From Tubulinosema ratisbonensis (lineage: Eukaryota; Microsporidia; Tubulinosematidae), in the NCBI GenBank assembly GCA_004000155.1, contig RCSS01000327.1:1-24797 (forward strand): a stretch of DNA of 24,797 nt, in the 5' to 3' direction. The position numbers and the translations under genes were made by a program. The notes beneath the pieces are model-generated. The model was not told the DNA's origin. It searched no databases and saw only the letters and a list, made by a program, of their open reading frames with translations. This document shows positions 17,785 to 24,797 of this stretch, in pieces; position 1 is the first letter of the stretch, and each line of letters starts with the position of its first letter.

Positions 17785-18945
17785 TTAATGAACAAAGTAT
17801 TTTTCATTGATGTAACTAAGATAATAAAATATTATATTTTTTGGTTTACTTCTTTTTTTATTGTTCATTGCTTTTACAATAAACATTGATCCTATATTAG
17901 AATACGATTCTTGCTTATTTAAATCTACGAAAATTTTATGATTTAATTTTAAATCAATCTGATTAACCTCACAAAAAATAATAAAAACTTTGATCATATA
18001 AAAAAAGATATATTTCTCAGAACATAAATTAAAAACAACAAAAATTAAAATCTCTACTGCAAACTCTAACTTCATATTTATCAAAATATTTTTCAAATAA
18101 ACTGGTATATATTGTTTATGACATAAATTATTTTCATTTTCAAAAAATGTTTTGATCAATGTTTCTGTTTTCAGCACTAAACTTATCAAAACAACGTGAA
18201 TGCTTTTTTGTCTGTTTTTATATAATTTTTGATAAACTAAATCTTTAAGAACATCAGAAATAAAAGGACATATTTTTAAAACAATTTTATATATTTTAGT
18301 GTTAATCAGTTTTCTAAATTTGGTATCCAGTGATTCAAGTTGAGTAGTATTTTTTTTGTATTTTTTACAAGTAATTTTTTTGTAATTGTATCCTTTTATC
18401 TCGTCACTAAACCTTTCACTGTAAAAACCAATATATGATTTTAACATTTGGTTGAATGAATCAATTGCCTCTTCAGGATTATCTATATTCTTTTTTTCTG
18501 TTTGTTTATCAATTTCTGATTCAAAGTTTATTTTCTCGTCTTTTAAACTTCTAAAGCAATATGATAAAATTTTATAAGCTTCTTCATTATCATAAGTACC
18601 ATTATTAATTCTGGTACATAATCCTTTAAAATAAAAACTTCTTCCTAAAAGATAAGTCATGATAAAATTTACATCAGTTTTTTGGGTTACGATGTAATCT
18701 AAAGCAACACTTATAAATATTTCTAATATATATTCATGTTTCTGTTTTTTCTTAGCCCATACCTCAAAATTTTTGCTCATTTTTGAGTAAAAAGAAAAGG
18801 CATTGTTTTTCTGTTTATATTCAAATTTTTTTTGATCATCATTTAAATTTTTATTTTCTGAATCTAATCCTTTTTTTATTAATTTTTCTTTATTTTTAAT
18901 TTCAGCTGTGCAAGTAATAGCTATAATGAAGATAAAGCATTTCAT
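17785..18945 (-). CDS. orphan 386-aa secreted-type Lys-rich protein
   Basis: The family is not recognised. The first residues (MKCFIFIIAITCTAEIK) form a good signal peptide, with likely cleavage after the short hydrophobic run near residue 14. The mature protein is Lys/Asn-rich and mostly helical (EVWAKKKQKHEYILEIFISV about 61-80; acidic linker about 134-165; many aromatic residues). It has a long hydrophobic stretch at about 295-335 (EILIFVVFNLC, IFFYMIKVFIIF) that could be one or two membrane segments. The gene starts with CCC touching the ATG (18948-18946), which fixes the start. It is divergent from the SNARE gene, 224 bp away. Lineage-specific secreted or membrane proteins of this kind are common in microsporidia; host-directed or spore-wall roles would be guesses. 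Confidence 0.85.
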   Translation of the reverse strand: MKCFIFIIAITCTAEIKNKEKLIKKGLDSENKNLNDDQKKFEYKQKNNAFSFYSKMSKNFEVWAKKKQKHEYILEIFISVALDYIVTQKTDVNFIMTYLLGRSFYFKGLCTRINNGTYDNEEAYKILSYCFRSLKDEKINFESEIDKQTEKKNIDNPEEAIDSFNQMLKSYIGFYSERFSDEIKGYNYKKITCKKYKKNTTQLESLDTKFRKLINTKIYKIVLKICPFISDVLKDLVYQKLYKNRQKSIHVVLISLVLKTETLIKTFFENENNLCHKQYIPVYLKNILINMKLEFAVEILIFVVFNLCSEKYIFFYMIKVFIIFCEVNQIDLKLNHKIFVDLNKQESYSNIGSMFIVKAMNNKKRSKPKNIIFYYLSYINEKYFVH

Positions 18946-19169
18946 GGGATAAGAAAAAACTTTTTTATTTTTGTTATCTTTTAGATTAAATAAGTAAGTA
19001 AAATAAAATTACATTTATCAAAAAATAAATACAATTTCGATAATTAAATTTACCAATAAATATAATTTTTATTCTTCATTTTGTAAAATTTAAAATATTT
19101 TAATAATTAATTTATTAAAATTCTTATTTTTATAAAATTAATATTTATTTATTTTTAATCCTTATTTAA
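18946..19169. promoter_or_regulatory. divergent promoter region, secreted orphan / SNARE
   Basis: These 224 bp of very AT-rich sequence separate the two ATGs. The minus-strand gene has CCC directly before its ATG (18948-18946). The plus-strand gene has only a weak box, ATCCTTATTTAA, with CC at 19160-19161. Confidence 0.45.
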
Positions 19170-19844
19170 ATGGATAGAACAAATGAATACTCAAAACTAA
19201 TAGAATATTCATTACTAACCCAAAAGAAACCAATTTACCAACCAAATAAAAACATATTTTTAGAAATAGAATCAATAATCTCATTCTTAGACAAACAAAC
19301 AAACTTAGATAAATTTGTAATAGAACAAAAAATAAAAAAAATAAAAAATTTGATTTCACTTCTAAACCACCAATCACAACCACAAAACGAAAATGAAAAA
19401 TTACATTTTAAAAACTTAAAAGAAATCACGGACACAAAAATAAAGAAATACTTTATTGTTTTGAACAAACTGTCAAAAAAATCTAACCAAGCATTGATTG
19501 AAGAGAAAAAGAGAAGAGAAAATTTTGTTGTTAACTTAGAACAAGAACAAGTTTTAGAGAATAAGAGTGTGCAAGAGGATGACGTACTTAAGAAAAGGAT
19601 GATATCACAGCTGAATGAGTTAGGTCAGATTGTATCTGATATTTCTTTACATGTTTCTTTGCAAGGAGAAGAGATTAGAAGGATTGATGAGGTGGTTGAT
19701 GAGTCTGGTAATTTTATTAAGGAAGCACATTATGAGATTAGTAGGACGTGGGATAGGATATCTGATCAGAGAAAGAGAATAATTAAGTTTTTTTCTTTTT
19801 GGTTTTTACTTGCATTTATTTTTTGGCTTTGGAGAAAAAAGTAA
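19170..19844 (+). CDS. Qa-SNARE (syntaxin-like), 224 aa
   Basis: This is a membrane-fusion SNARE of the secretory pathway. The C-terminal SNARE motif (about 148-202) aligns well with syntaxins: LGQIVSDISLHV then LQGEEIRRID, with Gln165 at the zero-layer position of the Qa type, followed by NFIKEAHYEI. It is followed by a basic juxtamembrane KR stretch and a single C-terminal membrane segment (about 205-221, FFSFWFLLAFIFWLW) ending RKK, a tail-anchored layout. The N-terminal 130 residues are helical and charged, shorter than a full Habc domain plus linker in most syntaxins. The short lumenal tail and overall pattern resemble ER syntaxin-18/Ufe1, but the exact compartment is uncertain. The base composition of the gene flips midway: the first half of the coding strand is A/C-rich and nearly G-free, while the last third is G/T-rich. 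Confidence 0.85.
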   Translation: MDRTNEYSKLIEYSLLTQKKPIYQPNKNIFLEIESIISFLDKQTNLDKFVIEQKIKKIKNLISLLNHQSQPQNENEKLHFKNLKEITDTKIKKYFIVLNKLSKKSNQALIEEKKRRENFVVNLEQEQVLENKSVQEDDVLKKRMISQLNELGQIVSDISLHVSLQGEEIRRIDEVVDESGNFIKEAHYEISRTWDRISDQRKRIIKFFSFWFLLAFIFWLWRKK

Positions 19845-20691
19845 AAAAAAGTAAGTTTATGCTGTAATTTAAAAATTAATTATATTTTTGTATATGTTAA
19901 TTCTAATAAGTAAATGATTTATTTTTTAANATTTTTTTTTATTTTTAAATAATTTAGATAATTAAGGTATTCTATTCAAAAAAATAAAATTTTACTTAAA
20001 ACATAATTAATAATATTTTTTTAGTCAAAAAGTTACACTATGATTAACAACTTATTAAGTTAATTTAATAATAAAAACACTCTTTTTTCACTTTTCAAAA
20101 ATATGCTTATTTCTAAGTGATTCTTCAAAAAATTATTATTTGTTACAGTCATAACATCCATTGAGGAAAAATAACAATCCTAATGTATTATATTTTTTAT
20201 TTGAGTATAATTTAAATTTGGTTTTTATGAATATGAAAAAGGAGAGAATAAATAAATAAAATTTTAAAATTTTAAATCTTTTTATATTAAACATCTGATA
20301 ATTTCTAAGACTATACCACAATATTTATAAAATAAATAGATCTTAGAAGAAAAGAGATATAAATTTATGATTATTTAAATTTTTTAATTTATCGAGTTAC
20401 ATAATTTAAGATTTAATAACATTTTTATGTTGTAATATTAAAATACATTTTTGAGATGTAAAATTTTGTTGTAAATAAAATTTATAAAAAAATTCAATAA
20501 TTTTCTTTACTTTTAAGATAAATTACTTCATCCCTAGGCAACAAAAAAACCCCTAAATTATACCAATTTAGTGTCTTTAAGAAAGATAAAAATTTAGATC
20601 ATGCTAACCTTTTTGTAGAAAAGTTATTTCTTAAAACAATTTATTTTTTTTTGCGGAAAATGATAAATTTTCTGTAAATATTATAAAAAGA
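19845..20691. other. AT-rich spacer
   Basis: No well-supported gene is present. A short minus-strand frame (20136-20294) is listed separately as doubtful. A small hairpin (CTAAATT-ATACC-AATTTAG) lies near 20554-20572. There is one ambiguous base at 19930. Confidence 0.45.
20136..20294 (-). CDS. doubtful 52-aa hydrophobic small protein
   Basis: From the ATG at 20294 there are 52 codons with a strongly hydrophobic core (ILKFYLFILSFFIFI) and a C-terminal NGCYDCNK. It could be a small membrane or secreted protein, but there is no CCC box before the ATG, and F/I/L/K-rich frames arise easily by chance in such AT-rich DNA. The frame extends upstream only to a TTG. Confidence 0.2.
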   Translation of the reverse strand: MFNIKRFKILKFYLFILSFFIFIKTKFKLYSNKKYNTLGLLFFLNGCYDCNK

Positions 20692-22278
20692 TTATTTATT
20701 TCCCTTCTTATATTTTATTGCATCATAATGATTCTTAAAATGCATCACATTACTTTTATCTTTAAAAATCTCATTAATTTCTACAAAAAAAGGATTCCCA
20801 ATAAGATAATACATCTTATCAGAATATAAATTATTTATAAACACATCATTGCCTAAAGAATCAAAGGCAGTACATTTGTTTAAATCAATCAAAACTTCTT
20901 TCTTTTTAATTTTTGTAATTTCTCTCAAAAATTTGTTTATGTTTAAGAAAAATAAAGGATAATCAATTATTAAAACATCGCATGAAGAAAAAAGTGATTG
21001 GATATCTGTGTTCGAAGGTTCGTGTGATTTATAAAAAAGTTGAACAAACAAATAATCTAACAAAGCTATTAGCATACCTAGCAAAAATACTAATGGGATA
21101 GAATAGTTAAACCCAATTAGGAATGCTATTCCCCAAGTAAAAATTAGTTCGTAAAAATTTCTAAGTGATTTTGGCAAATATAATGCTGGTTTACACAAAG
21201 ATAATCCTACCATAAGAGGAAATATTGCTAATATTTGTATTGGTGCTATTGATTTGATTGTATCTGCAATAAATAAAATTAAAAAATAACACAAAGCAAG
21301 GATCATAGAATCAGGTTGTGTAGAACAACTACTTTTATAAAAAGTAATACTATGACTACAAACAAAATAGGTTGGCAGACAAAATATACTCCCTAAAATG
21401 TTACTCATTCCTTGTGTTTTCATTTCTCTTTGAGAAGATATTTTTACTTTTGTGATTCTATTGTAAACAATCAAATTAAAAGGCAAAAAAATAAGACAAA
21501 AACAAGTGAGACTTAGAATTTTAGGAAAGAATTCCAATAAATTATTTAAATCAATGAGATTAAATTGTAAGTTTAACAATAAATCGACAGAATTTATAAA
21601 ACTGGTTCTGGGTTTAATGTTAGGATTCTCATTTAAAATAAATTTATAGAGACGGTAGATTAGAAAAAATGTTAAGACAACAATTATAGGCACAAAATGA
21701 ATATTTGAGTACTTTTTTTCGATATAAAAAATCAGAATCACAATACCAAAGGTAAAAATAAACATCAAGTTACTTAAAATTATATCTTCTACTAAAAATA
21801 ATGATCTGCTGATAAATATCATAGACAGCCCTGATCCTGCCAGAATACCGTTCACTAATTCTAACGGAATAGCTTGGACATAATAATCAATATCAAACAT
21901 AGAGAAAAAAAATGAAAATAAGCCTAGCATTAAGGTAGAAAAAGAAATTATAAACAAAGTATTGACGAGTGCCTTTTCTTTAGAATATTTCTCTAAACAC
22001 ACTAAATAAATTCCGCTAAACAAAACACTTGCTTCTACAATTATGGTTGAACATATTCCTGTTGGTATCCCGGTAAACATGTTATGGTTTATTTGTCCGA
22101 ATATCAAAGAAATCAAATGTAAAACAGAGGTAACTTGACTCAAAATCTCATCCTGAAGACCATTTAATTTATTAGTAAACAAAATACTTCCCACAGTTAG
22201 AATGTCAATTAAATTTAAACTAAACAACAAAAAATACACATTCACTCTTTTTAATATTTGTTTATAAAAATTAGTCAT
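20692..22278 (-). CDS. SulP-family transporter with C-terminal STAS domain, paralog 1 (528 aa)
   Basis: This is a polytopic membrane transporter of the SulP/SLC26 superfamily. About 400 residues are in hydrophobic segments, beginning at VYFLLFSLNLIDILTVGS. The conserved late-membrane signature is TQGMSNILGSIFCLP (about 285-300). The C-terminal cytosolic STAS domain (about 428-525) has DYPLFFLNINKFLREI and VLIDLNKCTAFDSLGN. The pattern recalls the fungal Ygr125w/Vsb1 branch, linked to vacuolar basic amino-acid storage, more than classical sulfate permeases; the substrate is not shown by the sequence. The start ATG at 22278 aligns with the paralog across the divergent promoter but, unusually here, has no CCC box. 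The paralog is at 22509-24128; overall the two proteins are clearly diverged. Confidence 0.88.
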   Translation of the reverse strand: MTNFYKQILKRVNVYFLLFSLNLIDILTVGSILFTNKLNGLQDEILSQVTSVLHLISLIFGQINHNMFTGIPTGICSTIIVEASVLFSGIYLVCLEKYSKEKALVNTLFIISFSTLMLGLFSFFFSMFDIDYYVQAIPLELVNGILAGSGLSMIFISRSLFLVEDIILSNLMFIFTFGIVILIFYIEKKYSNIHFVPIIVVLTFFLIYRLYKFILNENPNIKPRTSFINSVDLLLNLQFNLIDLNNLLEFFPKILSLTCFCLIFLPFNLIVYNRITKVKISSQREMKTQGMSNILGSIFCLPTYFVCSHSITFYKSSCSTQPDSMILALCYFLILFIADTIKSIAPIQILAIFPLMVGLSLCKPALYLPKSLRNFYELIFTWGIAFLIGFNYSIPLVFLLGMLIALLDYLFVQLFYKSHEPSNTDIQSLFSSCDVLIIDYPLFFLNINKFLREITKIKKKEVLIDLNKCTAFDSLGNDVFINNLYSDKMYYLIGNPFFVEINEIFKDKSNVMHFKNHYDAIKYKKGNK

Positions 22279-22508
22279 AATTTTTTTGTATATTTTTTTT
22301 ACAAATATTTTATTTTGAAACTGTGAATTGTTTTTAATTTCAAATTAAAGAAAAATCATAAAAAATTTTTAAATATTTTTATCAAAATTTATTTTGATAT
22401 GACATTTATTAAATTGAGATCTAAAATGTTTTTTTTTAATTTTTAATATTTTATTTATTTTTATTGGTTGAATATCTTAATTTAGCAAATAAAAAATTAC
22501 CCCTTAGA
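22279..22508. promoter_or_regulatory. divergent promoter region of the two SulP paralogs
   Basis: These 230 bp separate the start codons. The plus gene has CCCC at 22500-22503, 5 nt before its ATG. The minus gene has none: its leader is an A/T run (ATATACAAAAAAATT before ATG). The head-to-head layout suggests an inverted duplication and possible co-regulation, but the asymmetry of the start box suggests the leaders have diverged. Confidence 0.5.
22500..22503 (+). promoter_or_regulatory. CCCC start box that decides the start of SulP paralog 2
   Basis: CCCC followed by TTAGA and ATG (22509). The spacing of 5 nt equals that of the kinase gene (CCC, TTAAA, ATG). Confidence 0.7.
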
Positions 22509-24128
22509 ATGCAAAAATCAAAAGGGAAACCAGCAATTATGGATCGTGTTAGCATTTACACACAATTGTTTCTTCTTAATTTAATAGACATAACCACTTT
22601 AGGAGGTAGTCTTATGACTAAAGATACAAATTCTAGCCTGTCTAGTGTATCTATGTTGTTAACATTTTTAAGTTTGTTGCTCTCTCAGTTAAATTACAAT
22701 ATTTTTACTAAAATACCAGTTGCTGTTTGCGCAGGGCCAATCTTAGAAGCTTCTACTTTGATAACAAAACTTTGTACAAGCATCTCTAAAAAAGTGGATG
22801 AAAAGGGTTTAATTATTAATTGCGTGGTTGCACTTTGTATTTGTACATTGATTTATGGTATTATTTCCATTATTATTTCTATTTTTGATGTAACTGACTA
22901 TTTATTTTTGATACCTCATTCCATGATTGTAGGAATACTTTCCGCTGTGGGAATAATGTTAATTAATTTAAGTTACCAATTATTAGAAGTAAAAGCAACA
23001 GGAAAGGAAAAATTGGGCATTTTTTACTTTATTTTTTTAGTGATTGTTGCTTTAATTATTGTTTTTTTAGAAAAGAGGTATAATTTTAATTATTTACCGC
23101 CATTTTTTCTTTTAATTGTCACAATTGGTTTATTTGCTACAAAAATAATTTTCAAAATTAACGAAGATTTTTTAATAAAATACACCATCATTTCCTCAAA
23201 AGTGAGCTTAAACGAAGGATTGAAAATTTTAAGAAAGAATTTTGATTTCAAGTTGTTAAATTTTAAAGTAATTTTTAAGGAATACCGTAACATTATTGCT
23301 CTTTCTTTCTTTTATTTGTTACATTTGCCAATAAACCTTTCTTCGTACAGCAAAGTTACAAAAGTAAAATTTAATTTGAAAAAAGAGTTTAGGACGCAAG
23401 GATTGTCAAATATTTTGGGGAGTGTACTTGTAATACCTGTTTATTTTATTTGTTGTTATTCTATTATGCTTGCAGAGAGTGGGTGTTCTACATTTTTAGA
23501 TGGTATTCTTTTGGTTTTGGTGTACTCTTTTAATTATTTTCTTGCAGGGACAGTAAGATCATGTGTGCCAGTGCTTGGTTTAGCATTGTTCCCAGTGTTA
23601 ATAGGATACTCTTTTTGTATAAATGGGTTTACCGCCATCCAGGATGGCAGTTTAATAGAATTTTTAGTAATTTGGATTATAGCAATCATTGGTGGATTTG
23701 AGATATTAGCAATGTATAATCTATTTGCATTAGGTGTCATTTTTTCATTTATTTATTACTTTGTATCAGATTGGTACTACAAAAAATGTAAAGAAGCTTA
23801 TAACAGTCGTTTTATGGAAGAATTTTCTCAAAATTTTGGTTATTTAAAAGTAAATTATCTTTTATACTTTAAAAATGCAGGAAAATTTAAAAGAGACTCN
23901 GCAAAAATAAATAGTAATACAATTATAATAGATCTAATAGGGTGTGGTGCGTTTGATATGCTTGGTAATGAAGTGTTTAGGGATAATATTAATGAAGATA
24001 GAACATATTTTGTGATAGGATCACCTGCAAATTTTAATTTAGGGCCTATTTCTGGGCTTAAAAATGTTTATTTGTGCAATGATTATTTGCATGCATCAGA
24101 AAAGATTAGCGAAGTTACACAAAAATAA
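22509..24128 (+). CDS. SulP-family transporter with C-terminal STAS domain, paralog 2 (539 aa)
   Basis: It has the same architecture as its divergent neighbour: a membrane domain starting at LFLLNLIDITTLGGS, the signature TQGLSNILGSVLVIP, and a STAS domain at about 440-535 with IIIDLIGCGAFDMLGN. I start it at the ATG at 22509, because TTACCCCTTAGA immediately precedes it. The frame is open upstream to a TTG at 22464, but those 15 codons would include the CCCC box and non-ATG starts are not expected in this lineage. One ambiguous base (23900) gives one unknown residue. It has two more Cys-rich membrane stretches than paralog 1 (for example FICCYSIM). Anion or amino-acid transport at the plasma or vacuolar membrane is inferred from the family. 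Confidence 0.88.
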   Translation: MQKSKGKPAIMDRVSIYTQLFLLNLIDITTLGGSLMTKDTNSSLSSVSMLLTFLSLLLSQLNYNIFTKIPVAVCAGPILEASTLITKLCTSISKKVDEKGLIINCVVALCICTLIYGIISIIISIFDVTDYLFLIPHSMIVGILSAVGIMLINLSYQLLEVKATGKEKLGIFYFIFLVIVALIIVFLEKRYNFNYLPPFFLLIVTIGLFATKIIFKINEDFLIKYTIISSKVSLNEGLKILRKNFDFKLLNFKVIFKEYRNIIALSFFYLLHLPINLSSYSKVTKVKFNLKKEFRTQGLSNILGSVLVIPVYFICCYSIMLAESGCSTFLDGILLVLVYSFNYFLAGTVRSCVPVLGLALFPVLIGYSFCINGFTAIQDGSLIEFLVIWIIAIIGGFEILAMYNLFALGVIFSFIYYFVSDWYYKKCKEAYNSRFMEEFSQNFGYLKVNYLLYFKNAGKFKRDXAKINSNTIIIDLIGCGAFDMLGNEVFRDNINEDRTYFVIGSPANFNLGPISGLKNVYLCNDYLHASEKISEVTQK

Positions 24129-24363
24129 AATATAAACTAAAATTTAAATTTTTCAAAAATAAAGTTTTATAAAAAAATGTTGAAAAACTGATTCTTTTTA
24201 AATTTTCTTTGTTTTAAAAAAAACTTTATCAAAACAAATTAACAATTTTAGTTCTATTGAAATTAAGTATGATCTTTTATGATAATCAAAGAAAAATTTA
24301 AATTTATTTTATACTCCTTAATTTTATAAAAATTTTTGTAATTTTTTTAATTATTTTGCAATC

Positions 24364-24699
24364 TCAAATCCTTTTTTCATAAAACTTATCCCCTAAATTC
24401 ACTTTGTTTTTTACTTTACTTCTCAGATAACAAACCATACAATAATCATTGTTCAACATGATTCTTTTAATCGTCTCCTCTGCATTGTTATAAAAATCAT
24501 TCCACATACTTTTATTTATTCTATTTTGTGCCTCAACAAAATTTATAACCTTATTTTTTGCAATTTTATGTTTTCTACCTAAGGCTATTAAATCGGTTAA
24601 AGTGATGCCTTCCTTAGAAAGAGCATCTTTTAGCACTGTGCACTGTTTTTCTGAAAGAAATCTGAATCTTGAGATGTAATTTTGGTAATCTTTTTTCAT
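24364..24699 (-). CDS. orphan 111-aa basic protein, possibly helix-turn-helix
   Basis: The family is not confidently recognised. The protein is short, basic and probably all-helical. Residues 11-60 (RFRFLSEKQ…, LIALGRKHKIAKNKV, INFVEAQNR) show a spacing of aromatic and hydrophobic residues reminiscent of a three-helix homeodomain-like fold: Phe14, Leu23, Leu40, Val51 and Phe54 fall near core positions. The invariant WF-N-R of helix 3 is not reproduced, so DNA binding is only a suggestion. A CxxC (CMVC) lies near residue 92. CCCC (24706-24703), 3 nt before the ATG, fixes the start. It is convergent with SulP paralog 2, whose 3' end is 235 bp away. Confidence 0.8.
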   Translation of the reverse strand: MKKDYQNYISRFRFLSEKQCTVLKDALSKEGITLTDLIALGRKHKIAKNKVINFVEAQNRINKSMWNDFYNNAEETIKRIMLNNDYCMVCYLRSKVKNKVNLGDKFYEKRI

Positions 24700-24702
24700 C
24701 CA

Positions 24703-24706
24703 GGGG
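24703..24706 (-). promoter_or_regulatory. CCCC start box of the right-edge orphan
   Basis: On the minus strand the leader reads TTCCCCTGG directly before the ATG at 24699. Confidence 0.6.
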
Positions 24707-24797
24707 AATAAATTATCTTTTTTTCTAAGTTTAAAAAAGAAATTTTAATTTAACTTTTTTTTACACCTAAAATAATATTGATATTTTAAAGCTAAGA

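Noticed and set aside
19162..19468. Two minus-strand frames opposite the SNARE gene
   Set aside because: They are shadows produced by the A/C-rich first half of the SNARE coding strand.

Overview
The window looks like nuclear DNA of a microsporidian with an expanded, very AT-rich and gene-poor genome. The evidence is intronless, compact eukaryotic genes (threonyl-tRNA synthetase, dUTPase, Ser/Thr kinase, Qa-SNARE, two SulP/STAS transporters), short leaders carrying a CCC/CCCC box 0-7 nt before the ATG, and long AT-rich spacers littered with transposon debris. The genus cannot be fixed from this sequence. Runs of N (about 4223-4240; single Ns at 13767, 19930 and 23900) show that it is draft or consensus sequence.

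Positions 1-9700 are almost a gene desert. They hold a broken reading frame at the left edge (1-127, minus), a 115-bp foldback element with perfect 21-bp arms (1265-1379), copy 1 of a dispersed repeat (2181-2400), a tiny CCCC-led frame (3183-3272), a real small gene hidden by ambiguous bases (3982-4256, minus), a nearly complete but dead Merlin-type DNA transposon with terminal inverted repeats and a target-site duplication (5864-7007), and a decayed reading frame (8272-8556, minus).

Positions 9700-15960 are richer. They hold an orphan membrane-anchored Cys-rich protein (9715-10842), a second repeat copy (11741-11920), a divergent protein kinase/ThrRS pair sharing a 118-bp promoter region, and a dUTPase-family gene facing ThrRS. 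The dUTPase has lost the catalytic signature of motif 3.

Positions 15960-24797 hold repeat copy 3 (16561-16791), a secreted-type Lys-rich orphan divergent from a Qa-SNARE, a divergent pair of diverged SulP/STAS transporter paralogs, and a small orphan at the right edge.

The genes are housekeeping or secretory functions and do not form one pathway. The most informative points are the CCC start box, which corrects two gene starts and reveals a missed gene, the substituted dUTPase motif 3, the Merlin element, and the repeat and foldback families. I found no convincing new defence, CRISPR-like or multi-gene system.
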